From contig BRON01000006.1 of assembly GCA_024345305.1 (NCBI GenBank), positions 1,922,001 through 1,986,000 of the forward strand: a stretch of 64,000 bases of DNA. Reading direction: 5' to 3'. The notes under the pieces are model-generated. The model saw only the letters and a program-made list of their open reading frames with translations. It searched no databases and was not told the DNA's origin. A program made the position numbers and the translations under genes. Shown here in pieces: positions 12,045 to 24,871 of the stretch. Source of the stretch: Mrakia gelida (lineage: Eukaryota > Basidiomycota > Tremellomycetes > Cystofilobasidiales > Mrakiaceae). Each line of letters begins with the position of its first letter. Within the stretch, counting starts at the first letter, position 1.

Positions 12045-15000
12045 ATGAACGATCCCATAGCAACCCCTTGGCCGGCATACCCTCCATCTCAGCCTCAACC
12101 ACCACCCTCTCACTCTCACCTTGACGACGCCGGTCCTCTCCCACCTCGAACTTCTCCTCCTCCTGGCCCTCCTCCCATCGCTCCCGAAGATGTCCCTCGT
12201 CCTCGAGCGGGTTCTTCCACCTCCTCCCCTCGTCGGCCAGGCTTACCGAATCGCAACACTTCATCTTCCTACAAATCGGACATCCAAGATAACTTCCGTC
12301 ACTCGATCTCCATCTCGATTCCAGCTCCAGTAGGATCCATGTCCATCTCACCGGCAAATCGAGAGTGAGCTCGACCTCAACCTTCCTCCCTTCTTCGTCC
12401 CTTCTCTTCTAACCTCTCCCTCTCCTTCACCCTCGTTCCAGCGTCGTCCTCGCCTCCCGCAAAGGACTCTACATCATCGATCTCACCAACCCCTCTCGCT
12501 TACCTCGTTTCCTCCCTCAAGGAGGACTTCGTTCCGTCGCCGACGTTCAATGGAGTCCAAGTTCAGCGAGACCGAGATCCGTCGTTTCGACCTCAGCGCA
12601 GAAGCTGCTCCTTTGGGATCTGGGACTGCCGAGTCATAGAGGGATATCGAGAGAGGTAGATGCTCATACGAGAGCTATATCGGATATCAATTGGGCGGTG
12701 TTCAATCCGGATGTGAGTCGACGAAGGACGAGGGAGAAGAGGAGCTCGAGATGAGTTCGAGAGCTGACCTTTTCCTCGTCGCAGGTCGTCGCTACTGCTG
12801 GTATCGACGGGTGGATCAAATGCTGGGATGTGAGGACGAGCATGGATAAGGATGCTGGCAGGTTCTCGGCTTGGGGTTGGGGTTGTAAGTCCATCAGCTC
12901 GTTTCACCCCTCCATCTCGTCTCGCGAACGACGGAGCTGACCTTCTCGTTCGTTCTTCCCAAAGCCGGAGCGACTCAAGTCAAGTGGAACCGTAAAGAAG
13001 AGCACATCGTTTCTTCTTCGCACGACAACAAGGTCTTGATCTGGGATCGACGCGTGAGTCCTTGACGATCTTCCTTACCTCGCGACGCGTCTGCTCACCT
13101 TCGTCCTTTCCCCCTTTTGTCGTTCTTCTCGCAGATGGGCTCCATCCCCGTCACTCGCATCCGAGCCCACAGTGCCAAGATCTACGGCATCGACTGGTCT
13201 CGCGAGAACGGAGACGAAATCGTGACTTGTTCGCTCGGTTCGTTCTCGCCTTCCTCTCTGACTTTGCCGTCTCCTCGCGCCCTCCATCCCTTTTGCCTAC
13301 TCACGCTTGCTTTATTTACTCGCAGACAAAACCATCAAACTCTGGAACATTTCCTCCCCACCCCTCCCCATCTCAACTACCCTCCTCCCCACCAACACCG
13401 CCCTCCCAACCATCTCCCCTCTCGAATCAGCCCTCACCAAAACCCTCTCCGTCCCTCTCCGAACAATCCACACCGCCTCCCCCGTATGGCGAGCTCGTTT
13501 CCTCCCCTTCGGATCAGGCCTCCTCTCCCTCCCCCAAAGTCAGGAAACAGGCCTCGACATGTGGACGGTCGATCGATCCGTCGTCCCTCAGGTCGCTGTT
13601 GGAGGAGAAGGGGAAGAAGGGGATGGGATTGGAGATGGAGCGAAGGTGATCAAGAAGTTTGAAGGACATACGGATAAGGTGAAGGAGTTTGTGTGGAGGA
13701 CGAGGGGAGGAGAGGATATGGAGAGGGACGATAGGACGTTCCAGCTTATTACGTGGGGGAAGGATCAGAGTTTGAGGTTTTGGCCTATTGAGGAGAAGAC
13801 TATGTTGGTGAGTTGGATGTTTGGTTCTTTATCATTTGCCATTCGGAGCGGACGGGATGGGAGGACGGACGACGCGAAACCCGATTTCGCTCGACGCGTC
13901 TCCCTCGTCGGTGCTTCCTTCGTTCTCGTCTCCGACCGCTGACCTCGCTTCTCTTTCCCTATCATATCTATCTCTCGTCCGCTCCTCAGGACGCCGGCCA
14001 CAAACCCAACCAACCCATCAAAGTCATCATGACCCGCCGAGGAGCCATCGATCAATCCTTCATCGAAGAACCTCCTCTCGCACCTCTCTCCTCCTCCCCA
14101 ACTCCCTTCGACCCTTCCTCCTCCAACGTCTCCCTAGACCACCAACACCACCATCAACTCACTCATCACCAGTACCAACGTCGTCGACACATGGAAGCGG
14201 TCGTTTCAGCTCCTCTCCCTCAAGTCATCTCGGGCGTGAGACCTCGTCAACAGCCGCTCAGACATCCGTTTGAGAGTGGGAGTTCGAGCGATGGGAGTTC
14301 GAAGATGGCGAGTGGGTTGAGTAGGATGATGAGTGGTGGTGGTGGGGAGGGAGGGAAGAGGATGGTTGGGTCTAGGTCGAGGAGTAGGAGGGAGATGCCT
14401 GGCGGAGCCGAGGGTGGAGAGGGTGAGGGAGGAGGAGGAGGGAAGAAGAAAAAGGTTCAGAAGAGGGTGGTGATGACCAGGGGAACGACGGGGATGGGGA
14501 TGGCCATCAAGACGGATCTGTCGACCGCTGCTCAGAATTGGAACGAGAACGTGAACGTGAGTCGCGTCGCGTCTTGATCCGCGACTTGGCTCGTCGACGC
14601 GTCCGTCTCTTTGCCATGCTGACTGCTCGTTTCGATTTTGCTCGACGACACTCACCAGTACCACCCCGTCGTCCACGATCCTCAATCGAGATCCAACTCT
14701 CCCGCCGGTGGAATATCGACGTCGAGGTCGAGTGCTGGTCGTCGTCGCGTCAAGAATCGAAGCACGTCGAGGATGACTTCTACCTCGGACGGACGATCTC
14801 GTTCCCAGGCTAAGAACGGAGACGAGTCGACGTACACGAGGATGTCCGAGGAGTGTGTACTCGTTCTCTCTTTCGTTTCTTTCCGCGTTCGAGGCGAAGG
14901 ACGAGCTCGAACTGATCCTTACCCTTGCTCTGCTTTCGTTCCGCAGAGGTCGAACGATCTCGCTCATGGAGAAGGCGTATGGTTTCAAAATGAAGTCGGT

Positions 15001-17960
15001 AAGTACCCTCTCTTCTTCTTGATTCTTTCGCGCCTTGCTCCTCGAACCTGACCCGCCTCTCTCCCTCTCCAGTTCCCCGTCACAACCAACATCCTCGACG
15101 TCGAAATCCCCGGTCCCTGGGGACCTCTCGACTCCTTCACCCGTTCCCGCACCACCACCGTCGTCCACCTCGTCATCACCTTCCCTCCCAGCTACCCCAA
15201 AGTCCAAGGAGTCCTCACCGACCTCGACATCGGAGGAGAACCTCAACCTCGTCTTCGGAAAGAGCTTCGAGCGGATCTCGAGGCGCTGATCGCGGAGCCG
15301 GGGAACTGTATGGAGAAGGTGCTGAAGTTTGTGCTTGGGGTGGAGAGAGAGGAGGAGATGAGAGGGAGGGAGAGGATGGCTTCGGGAGGGGGTGGTGGGA
15401 AGGGAGACGAGATGGAGAGCTCGGAGAGTGAGAGTGATGAGGAAGGGGAAGAGGTCGTGGAGACGGTTTTGACGAAGCATCTACTGCAGAGACCTTGTGG
15501 GGCTAGTTTTGGACCGAATGGTGAGTACCACCTCCCAACTTCCCTTCTCTTGCTCCGCGACGCGTCGACGTTTTGGGCGAGACCCAATCAACGCTGACCT
15601 TCTCTCTCGTTGTGTCGTTCTCGGTGCTCCGTTCCCTCAGGTGAACTGGTCTGCTACTTCAGCACTTCCTCCTCTCATCGATCTGGATCTCGTCGAGCCT
15701 CTCAGACCTCGGCTCTTCCCTCAGGTTCAGCAGCTCGATGGTCTTCCGTCGGATCGTCCAACGCCGGTCGACCTCTCTCTCACCTCGACGAAGCCATGTC
15801 ACGTCTGACCTCTGCTATCAGGACGGAGGACGGGAAACGAGCAGCTCCCAAGATCGTGCAGGATCTCGCGTTGATGGTTCATCCGAGGTCGAGAGCTCGA
15901 GTGAGTCGCGTTTTCTCTTTCGCGGCTCGTTTCCTTCGATTTTCGAATGTCCCCTCTTTCGGAACTCGAGCCTGACTCCGTCCTTCCCCTGCTTTCAGGC
16001 TCGCTCGCGTCCTCGAGAACTCGCCAGCCAAGCAGCAGCTCTCGCAACCTCTCGATCCACCTCAGCACCAGTCCGACTCGCCGCCGCTCTTCAGATCTTC
16101 AACGTCTCGGATCTCACTCTCTCCAGCAAGACCCTCGCCGAAAGCTACGTCCTTGGAGCGAGAGACGCTGTCAGAGCGTGTGGGAAGAACGCTGTGGCTG
16201 CGAGGGAGTTCGGGAGGCTGGACCATGAGTCGGCGTGGACGAGTTTGGGAGAGCTGCTGGTCGTGCCGAAGGCGAAGTCAACCTCGGTGCCGCCGAGGGA
16301 TAGGTCGCGGGCTTTAGTTTGGGGAGAGCATCCTTCGGGGAGGAAGCAGGTCGATGCTTTGTGAGTTTGTGGAGCTTTCGATCTCGATTTCGCGACAGAT
16401 TCCTGACGCGTCGTTTCTCTCTGCTCGTTTCACAGGCTCTTGCACTTCGCTACGATCGGAGACGTTCAGATGGTCGCTACGATTCTGAACGTTCTCATTT
16501 CTGCTCTACCTCCTCCTTCGAAACGTGAGTCGTCGCGTCTCCTGAGGATCCTCGCGAGAAACCGTCGCTAACGCTGCTTCCTCTTTTCCTCCAGCCACTC
16601 GCCTTCCCACCACCGTCGCACCCGCTCCAGGGTCAGACTACTTCACCCACATGATCCTCCCTCCAACCACCTCCAACCCCTCTTCTCAAGCCGTCAACTC
16701 TCCAGGCCCTCCAACTCCTCGTCGTCCACCCACCTCGACTCGAAACTCCTCCCTCCAATTCCGATCCTCCTCCCCCTCCTCGCCCAACCCGTCCTCTCGG
16801 TTCACACCCAACAACGCCTCCTCCTGGTCCTTCGGTATCCTCTCGTCCATCGGATCAGCAGCGAGTGGATCGGAAAGCGGGCTTGTCGACCGAATCAAGA
16901 GGACTGGAAGTCCTGGTCCGATCGTTGGAAGCTCGAGTTCGAAGTTGGAGAACGAGGGTGTTCTGGGAGCGTCAGGACTGAGCAACGAGAGGTCGAAGGG
17001 ACCGAGGGATGATAGTCCCATCGGGAGAAGGGACAGGCAGCAGTCCGTGGTGGCGGTGACGAAACCTGCTCGGAAAGGGAAGGGGATCAGGGTTGAGTTT
17101 TTGGGAGACGCGAGAGGGAAGACTTTGAGGTGAGTTCGCTTTCTCTGCTTCGTTCGTTCTTTCACTTTCCCGGCTTCGTTGAGCTGACAGACTGCTTCTT
17201 CGACTGGATCCCTTCTTTCAGCTCCTCACCCTCGTCGCTGATCTCTCCGGAATGGTTCGACCTCGCCGAACTCTCGCAGCAAATCTACGCCGATCTCCTC
17301 TTCCGATGGGACCTCCTTCAGCAGCGAGCAAAGCTTCTTCAACCCGTCTTCCATCCGAGACCTCAGACTCAGCTGGATCTCGGTCAGTTAACCTAAAACC
17401 AACGCGTCTTCCTTCGTCGCGTTCAGTTCGCTGACCTCCCGCTTTTCCTTCCCTCAGGTCTTGATCTCGCCGAGCTGGCATCTCCGTCCCACCTCCCTCG
17501 ACGGGCACTCGGACCCGCCTCCCTATCCGGAACTAACACGACCTCCACTGGATCACATCACGACCAAGGACTCTGTTCGGTTTGCGGACTGACGGTCGAA
17601 GGTGCGTCGTCTTTGCTTCTGCCCTCGTCGTCCGCTTCCTTCGCTGACCGAACTCCCTCTTCCTTTCTCTCTCCAGTCTCCTCCTCGACCTGCCTTCGAT
17701 GCCTTCACACCTCGCACGCCCACTGCTTCGACACCTTCTTCTCGCCTTCAATCTCGACGTCCAGCGACCCGGTTTCGTGCCCGACAGGATGTGGCTGCCG
17801 ATGCTCGACGCTCCCGGACGATCTCCTGAGGTTCCCTCTGAAGATGGAGATCAAGAAGCCCACCCCTCGCGCGGATACTTCTTCGTCGTATCGAGGGTTC
17901 GAGGGAGGGAAGTGGCGAGACGAGGCGATCATGAAGCGGTCGTTCAGAGAGTTCGCTTGA
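12045..17960 (+). CDS. WDR59/SEA3-like GATOR2 (SEA complex) subunit
   Basis: WD40-RWD-RING protein matching WDR59 (yeast Mtc5/Sea3), a vacuole/lysosome-associated GATOR2 component that regulates TORC1 in response to amino acids. Start MNDPIATPWPAYPPSQ, then a Pro/Ser-rich leader. WD repeats are seen as GLYIIDLTNPSRLPRFLPQ, VQWSPSSARPRSVVSTSAQK, DINWAVFNPDVVATAGIDGW, VKWNRKEEHIVSSSHDNKVL, IYGIDWSRENGDEIVTCSLD and LITWGKDQSLRFWPIEEKT. A linker leads to an RWD domain (IPGPWGPLDSFTRSRTTTVV, with LVITFPPSYPKVQGVL). A long variable part follows. The C-terminus is a zinc domain: CSVCGLTVE, then TCLRCLHTSHAHCFDTFF and SCPTGCGCRC. At least 14 exons; many introns carry a GACGCGTC motif. This is the largest gene in the window. 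Confidence 0.85.
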
Positions 17961-18159
17961 GCGAGGGAGAGTGGGGATCTTGTTTTATTTCGTTCATTGG
18001 TTCTTTTTGTTTTGATGACCTTACGACACGCCTGCTGGCTGGGACGGTTGAACGAGACGGAAGCAAATGGACGAAGGGGAAGAGGAGAGAGCTCAAACCC
18101 ACATCTTCGTTTCGAACGTCAACCTTCTCCTCCCTCCCTCCCTTCTCGCAGACTCTAGC

Positions 18160-19751
18160 ATGCATCCCTCTCCCACCTCTTCCTCGGTCTCTCGATCGTC
18201 AGCTCAGGAACTTGTCGATGATCTCTGGAAGGTGAACTTCCCTCTCCTACAACGGTCGAGGGAAGGGTGTATGCGGCGAAGGAAGGAAGGAGAGAAAGCG
18301 TCGAGCTCACCCACCTCCTCCTTTTTCTTCCTCTTCGTTCGACGAATTCAGGACATCACCTCTGAACGAGAAGCTCTTCTCGAAGAAGTTAAGGATCTCA
18401 AGAGTCGAAACTCTGCTCTTCAGAATCGAGTTGTGTTGTTGGAGGGAGAGGTCGAGAGGTTGAAGAAGAAGGAGGGGAGGGAGGGAGGAGGAGGAGGAGC
18501 AGAAGGAGGGAAGGTTCGTCTTGTCCTTCTTCCCTTCTCTTTCTCCTCTCGACGAGGTGGTACGTCACGACAAAACATGCTGACTTGTTCTGGATACCTA
18601 CTTCCGAACTCAGACGTCCTCGAACTCTGGATCTCGACCCATCGCTGGACTTCCCTCTCGCTCGACCGTCGTCGCGAGACCACCCTCCACGTTCGCTTCC
18701 TCGACGACTTCGTTCTTCCCTTCTTTGAAGCCTCGACCTGCCACCACCAAGGTCAGTCTACTCACTTTCCCTTCTCTCTTACTCCGAACTGAAGCTGACC
18801 CCCATCCTTCTTTCCCAGCAGCTCTTCCCTTCTCCTCCTCCTCCCTCCGATCTCGACGTCTTCCCCAACGAGATCCTCGCCGAGATCCTTCACCACCTCC
18901 ACCAGCCCTTCCACTTCTACCACTACTCGAACGCTCTCCTTGGAATCGCAGACCCTCCTCCTGAATCGAGACCATGTGACCCAGTCGGCCTTCAACTCGT
19001 CTGTCGACGATGGAGGGACGTCGCTCGACCTCTCTTCTACCATCAGGTCGCGTTCGACGCACGAGATGAGGGCTATCTGAAGTTGGCGTTCAACCTCGTC
19101 AAGGAGAACCACGAGCATCCTCTTCGCTTCTCAAGAAACGCGATCTGGATCGATCTACCATCGTCCCAGCGCCTGAACTCCCTGATCATCTCGCTGTCGT
19201 CGACGTTCTTCTACCACTGCCTGGACGCGACGTCCGTCGCCTTCATCGATCAACACTCCACGTTGGTATGTGGAGGTTTCCGTAACTTGAAGAGAACCTT
19301 TGTTCTCGGCCCCGATGCTGTGAAGACGGTCAAGGGATTGATCTCGATCTTGGGGTGGGAGTGGGAGCTCGGGGACTACAAAGCAGTCCGTTGGCCCTCG
19401 ATTCATAGAAATCACCTCCTCGCTCTGCGAGTCACCATCGACCATCTACCTTCCCTCCTTACCGCCATCCTCGAAGATCTCCGTCTCATCGCAAACCTCC
19501 CTCGACTCCAACTCGACTTCCCGTTCGACCTCCCTCTCTCCCTCCTCGAACCCATCTTCCCCACCCTCACCTCGATCCTCCAGCATCCCTCCCTTCCCGA
19601 AGGACGCGACTTCATCCTCAAACACACCGGGAACGTCAAGAAGATCATCTTCGGAACTTATTTGGAGGGAGACGCGAGTGCTCTTCGAGGGAAGATCGAG
19701 GAGTTGGGAGAGTTGGAGGTGGTTGTTGAGGTCGTCGTTTTGGAGCTGTAG
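18160..19751 (+). CDS. F-box family protein, copy B
   Basis: Same architecture as copy A, intact. Exon 1 starts MHPSPTSSSVSRSSAQEL and ends DDLWK. Exon 2 is the coiled coil DITSEREALLEEVKDLKSRN with VVLLEGEVERLKKKEGREGG. Exon 3 is the Ser/Thr-rich linker (SGSRPIAGLPSRSTVVA). Exon 4 has QLFPSPPPPSDLDVFPNE, the F-box, GLQLVCRRWRDVARPLFYHQ, a middle region, and the conserved end LPEGRDFILKHTGNVKKI to VVVEVVVLEL. The 20 bases up to the ATG (TTCTCGCAGACTCTAGCATG) are identical to copy A, suggesting a conserved leader or a 5' intron acceptor. From about 19083 to the stop it is almost identical to pseudogene C. It lies 200 bp beyond the WDR59-like gene. Confidence 0.8.
19083..19751 (+). repeat. Inverted repeat arm 1, F-box B conversion tract
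   Basis: About 670 bp matching the reverse complement of 29315-29983. I noticed two differences: a synonymous A/G in the ATCAACACTCC area and an Arg/Gln change. Similarity drops abruptly just past the stop codon and falls to diverged-paralogue level upstream of about 19080. Confidence 0.85.
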
Positions 19752-20017
19752 GAGTGGGTTACGTTTTGAAAGGGGTGGGAGATGTACAGGTCGATTTGTT
19801 GCGTCACTGAGGGTTGGATGGGGAGACGAGGAGGGAGAGGAACGAGCGACGACCCAGTCTATGTAAGAGTTTTTCTTCTGCGTCGAGCAGAAGGAGCAAG
19901 TCCCAGTACGAAAATCAAATCATGCCTGAGTTTCATCAGATGAACTAAACGATCAAAGCTAAAAGGAAGACAGAGAGGGACTCAAAGAGAGAGAAACAAC
20001 AACGACGCGCCGACGGA

Positions 20018-21822
20018 TCAAGCGAGAACTCGTGAAAGGAAGTTGATAGCGTCCTTGAACCCTTCCTCCTTGTGTTTCCTCTCCTCCTCGACGGATTGAT
20101 CTCCTCGGACGGAGAATCCATGGACGGCCTGGCGGATCGAAGGGGGGGAGGGGGGGAGGGAGGGGAAAGAGGAAGCGAGAACGCGACGAGTCAGCGTCGT
20201 CGAGGGTCGAAGCGTACGGGAGATCGTCTCGCGAGAAAGAGAAGGGCAGATTGGGGATATAGAGGGAGGGGATCAAGACGCACGTTAGGGTAAACCTTGA
20301 TCTCGAGTCCCTTGGATGCGTTCTTTTCCTTTCGTTCCTGGAAGATCTTGATGGCTTCGTCGATTTGAGTGGTGGACATGAAGGCGTCTTTCTGTGGAAC
20401 CGAATGAAAACGGACTCGTCAGTGTTGTTTCGGGCGAAGATGAGGGAAGTTGAAGTGGGAAAGAAAGGGAAGGGAAAGGAAAGGAAAGAGAGACGAACAT
20501 CTCCGACCGCGATGAGGGTGGGAACCGTGAGAGCTGTGAGCTCGTCGGGGAGGGTGAGGCCGGCCTGAGATGAGAGCGAGGGTGAGGAGATCAGTCAAGA
20601 GCGATGCTGGACCAGACGAACAATAAGAGTGAGAACGAACAGGATGGTAGGCGACGACGGCGCTGAGGAAACGAGGAATGAAAGCGAACGTCGAACCGAT
20701 CAACTCGAAGCTTCCCTCTCCTTTCTCCCTCGTAAGAGAGCAGCGAACAACTACTCACTCGAGAACAGACCCCTCTCCTCCAGCGAGGATAGCGTGTCTG
20801 CAGAACCAACGAGTCAGCGAACACAGATCTTCAAAACGCGACGCGTCCCAGCCTCCTTCTCCATTCTTCCCTCCTGACCTCCTTTCCATCCCCTCTGCCC
20901 CTTCCAAGAAGGTTTTACTCACCTCCCCCCAAAGCAAGTCCCCACAGCCACCAACTTCTTGACACCCTCGTCCTTCCTGACAGCCTCGATGAAACCTCGA
21001 ACGATAGGAACAGTGACGGCGTCTCGATGAGCGATGGACCAGGGACCGTAGGAGGCTGTTGCTTTGACGGTGTTGGCGCTGAAAGGGAGTACCAAGTCGA
21101 TCGATCAAACTAGAGTCAGTGACGCGAAGGCAGAAGAACGAAGAGCGACGAGAGGGAACTGGAGATGGACTCACGCCTTCTGAACAGTCGTCTGACTTTC
21201 TTGCTCCCTCAAGTTGGGTACGATAGCGTTCTACACCACCCCCGCATAGACCCCCCAAATCACCACCAGAAACAATCAGCTCTCTGATCTCTAACAGGCC
21301 CTCGCTCCCACTCTCTTCAACCTCCTCCCTCCCTCCCTCTCCCTCGCTCCCCTCGTTCACTCACCAACAACTCATGAGGGACCACACTCCCCCCCAACAC
21401 ATCCGGCAGAAGGACATACCACCCCTGCTTAGCCCATTCGTCAGCTACAAGCCTGGTGTTGACGAGCTCGAAACCGAAGATGTCCCTGTTGCGATCCCAA
21501 CCCAACATCGCAAACCTCGTCAGCTCGCTCGAGCCCATCTCCCCCCCCCTGAGATTGCTTTGGAGGGACTCACGAAACCCAAACCACAGTCTTCTCTTTA
21601 CTCCCCCCCTCGGGAGAGGCGATGTAGGTTGGGAGACCGTGGAGAGTTGAGATTGAGCCTGTGGGGGTGCCGGAGTGGAGAGCTGCAGGGAGGGAGCGAG
21701 CGAGGGAAGGGAGGAGGTGAGCTTCGGTTGTCTGAGCTGGGCGCGAGGAGAGGAGGATACAAGGAAGACGAAGAGCGAGACGAACTTCCTGAGATGCAGC
21801 ATTCTTTGATTTCGGTGGTCAT
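20018..21822 (-). CDS. Dienelactone hydrolase family protein
   Basis: Cytosolic alpha/beta hydrolase of the DLH family (yeast Aim2-like). Start MTTEIKECCIS, the usual ECC-type N-terminus, then spliced to ALHSGTPTGSISTLHGLPTY and IASPEGGSKEKTVVWVS. DIFGFELVNTRLVADEWAKQ and GWYVLLPDVLGG are core blocks. The catalytic Cys is in VAVGTCFGG. The Asp lies in TLIAVGDKDAFMSTTQ. The His lies in AVHGFSVRGDQS. The protein ends KDAINFLSRVLA at 20018. At least eight exons. The triad residues and their order fit an active enzyme; the physiological substrate cannot be told from sequence. It is tandem with and upstream of nothing functionally linked; COX6 lies next on the same strand. Confidence 0.88.
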
Positions 21823-22468
21823 GATGGTGAGGGTGAGTGGGTTTGGGGTGCTGGATGGAGGGAGAGAAGGGAGGAAGGAGAGGAGAGGGAGGGAATCGAG
21901 ATCGGATGACGTTCGGGAGGTGGAGGGAAGGTCGTTTTCTGAGAGCGAGGATTCTTTGTTTTTTGTTTTCGTGTGAGCAACGGAGATCTGAAGGATACGA
22001 GAGATTGGAGAGCCAACCGTTGGAACGAAAGGAGGAGAGCGAACACGAGCGAACGAAGACACGTCGCCTTGTTCGTTGATCTCGCGCATCTCTCTCCTCA
22101 ACCTCTCGCCTCGCCTGAGCATCTCGCTTCAGTCCTCCCACTCCGCCTGCTCGCTCTCTACACTTCCCTCCTCGCGATCAGCCAAAGTAGAAACCAAATC
22201 ATCAGATCACCCTCCCTCCTGCCTCTTCTCTTCCATCGCGCACTTCTCTCAACTCTTGTTGTCTTCGAACGAATCGCTCCCTCGCCAAGCCTTTATATGT
22301 TACTACCGCCGCCACCTCGTCTCTCCTGCAGGCGAAATCAAAGCCAAGAACAAGGAGAGAAAAGGGTCAGTGTTGAGAAGACGAACCGCGTGTGTGGCGC
22401 GAGCGTGAAGATGAACGTACCCGAAAAACCAAAACCGAACCGAACCCCGAGAGGGAGAGGTAGGGGTT

Positions 22469-24160
22469 TTACACGTGCGACTCCCAGGTGTTTCCGAACA
22501 TGTCCTCCTGAGTGAGAAGACCTATTTTGTTGAAGAGGGCAAAGGAAGGAAAGGAGGAAGGAGGGAGGGAGGGAGAGGTCGGGTCAGCTCGCGTTTCGAT
22601 TCGCTTCAGCCCTCCGTCCGTCGCCTCTTTGCTCCAACCCATCTTCCCTTGCCCTCCAACGCCCTCACCCCACCCCGCAGACCTCGCACTCAGCCCAAAG
22701 GAAGGTACAGAGAAGAAAGCGGACTCACCCAACTCAGTCATAAGAGGGCTCAAAGCCTCGACGTAAGCCTCGTACTGGGACCTCTTCTCGACCTTGAATC
22801 CGACGGCCTCGATGGCTCGAACGGCGGTGGGGAAGTCGTCGAATCTTCGGGCGGCCTTGATCATGGATTCGATGACCTCGACGGTGGGGACGAGATCGTA
22901 AGCGAAGCAGTTGTTCATTCCTCGCTGTTGATTTGGGAAGGGAAGGAGGAAGGGGAGGTGTCAGTCAACGGGTCGAGGGTCAAGATTAGGAAGGAAGGGA
23001 GAGGAGGTGGGCAAAGATGCGTTGGGTTGCTGCTGATGAGGATGAGTGGGAGAGGAGCTGGGAGGTCCGAGTAGATATATGGTTGTTGAGACCTGACGCA
23101 AGCAAGCAGCGTTTGCTTGTTCTCCTTCGTCGGCCTCGACCTCACGCCCCTTCCCTTCCTTCCTTCCCTCCGTTCCGACGTGAGCTCTCCCAAGGCTTCC
23201 TCCTCCCTCTTCACTACCACCCACCGCATCACCTACACCTCCCCAATCCGACACCCGCCATAAGACAGCAGAAGGGAGGAACGAAGGACTAACCTGAAGC
23301 TCGAAAAGATCAGGAGCCTGGTCGAAGAAGAGCTGGTATCGATCGTTGAACTCGTCGTAGGACTCAGCCTCGTGGGAGGAGAATCGGAGACCTGCGATGA
23401 ACAAAAGAAGACGAACAGAAGTCAGCAACCTGCACAAGCTGCGAAGATTGAGCAAACGGAGAAGGACGTGTGAAGGGGAAGCGGAAGGGCGCGAAGAGGG
23501 AGAGATCTGGAATCCTCCTTCGTTCGATTCGTTGGCCTCCCAGTCCCAGACGAGGAAGAACGAGGCCCAGCTCGCCTCTCCCCTCGCTGTAGGCAAGCTG
23601 AAGCGAGGTCCAGCTTGAGAAGGGAAGCTATGGCGCTGGGAGTTGAGCGAATGGTTGAGCGGGAAGGTCGGATAAGACCCGACGGAAGAATCAAGAAGAC
23701 GAGGAAGGAGAGGAGGGAGGCGAACGTCCTCCCTCCTTTGTTTCTCGATTCCGTCCGTCCCTGGAGCTGCAGGGAGTCGAGGGAATCTACAAGAGATCTC
23801 CTCTGAGCGAGATCCCTCCATGAACGAGCTCGAAGGGCCAGAGGGAGGCAGGGCAAAGAGAGACGAGGATGGACTCGTTCGTCCTTCCCGATTCTCTCCT
23901 CCCTGCCTCCCAATCAGCTCGAGCTCCTTTGCTCTCTCTCCTCCTTCAACGTCTCCCATCCTCCAATCTCCTCCACTCTCCCAACATGTACACTCCCCTC
24001 CTCACGCGCACCAGCACCCCCACCTCCTCCGAGATCCAAGACGAGCAAGCGAGAGGGCGGACGTACCCAAACGAGGGACGGCTCCAACGACGGGTCGGAA
24101 AGCAGCGGCCTTGGACATGCTCATCAGAGGGGAGGTTTTGCGGACAACAGAGCGGAACAT
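22469..24160 (-). CDS. COX6: Cytochrome c oxidase subunit 6 (Cox5a type)
   Basis: Nuclear-encoded subunit of respiratory complex IV, imported into mitochondria. The start MFRSVVRKTSPLMSMSKAAA looks like a basic amphipathic presequence. It is followed by RFSSHEAESYDEFNDRYQLF and FFDQAPDLFELQ, then RGMNNCFAYDLVPTVEVIES, AARRFDDFPTAVRAIEAVGF and KVEKRSQYEAYVEALSPLMT. The last exon joins as ELGLLTQEDMFGNTWESHV and stops at 22469. All blocks are family hallmarks and the length fits. Four to five exons, with two large introns near 22500-22740 and 23400-24060. Confidence 0.93.
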
Positions 24161-24871
24161 TTTGAGGAGGAGGTGGAGGTGGGAGAGGAGGGAGAAGAGG
24201 AGGGGAGAGGGGGTTTGGAGGGGAGGAGGGTGAGGTCGTGGGTTGAGGTCGACGAGGGCTGGTGGGAGGAGGAGGAGGGAAAAGAGCTCTCCGATTTAAA
24301 AAATAAGAGAGGATGAGTTGAGGAGGTGAGGTTGTTGTTGTTTTCCTTTTAAACTACCTAGGGATATAGGAGAGAGAATGCGATATGCTTTGGTCTGAAA
24401 GTTTGTTCTTCAGCGAGAGGAGGGAGTGGTGAGATGAGAGAAGGCGGACGCGGACGCGACGCATCTCCCTTCTTTCTCGTTTGAGCTATCCAGCTGATCG
24501 GCGTTTCGCGAGCGGCAGCCCGGCTGCTACCTCCTAGAGGTATTCACGACCTCATAAAAATCGAACTCGAAAAGAACGCAAAGCAACGAAGACGATGGGC
24601 CAAACCCGAACGCGTCGAGCTCAACCTCGTCCAATCTCCTCGGATGCTTTTCAAACTTTCTCGCGTCAGCGACGCGGCGCTCATCATGCTCCTGCTCATT
24701 CCATCTCCCTCTTCTCACCCAAACTTCACCTCTACCAGCAAAACCCCTCTCTCGCAAGCTCGTGACTCGGTCTCCTCCCCCCTTCGTCGTCCTCCGCTCT
24801 CTCTTACCCGACCTCCTTCTCCTCCGAACCATCAGCATCGACTTTCTCGCTTCCTTCCTTTCGCCTCAGCT
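24161..24871. promoter_or_regulatory. Divergent intergenic region between COX6 and PEX16
   Basis: About 710 bp between divergent ATGs. It includes AT-rich stretches (TTTAAAAAATAAGA near 24296, CCTTTTAAACTACC near 24345) that could serve as core promoter elements, and one ACGCGT near 24610. No gene was supported. A reading frame opening at 24644 runs in frame into PEX16, so a longer PEX16 N-terminus is possible. Confidence 0.5.
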
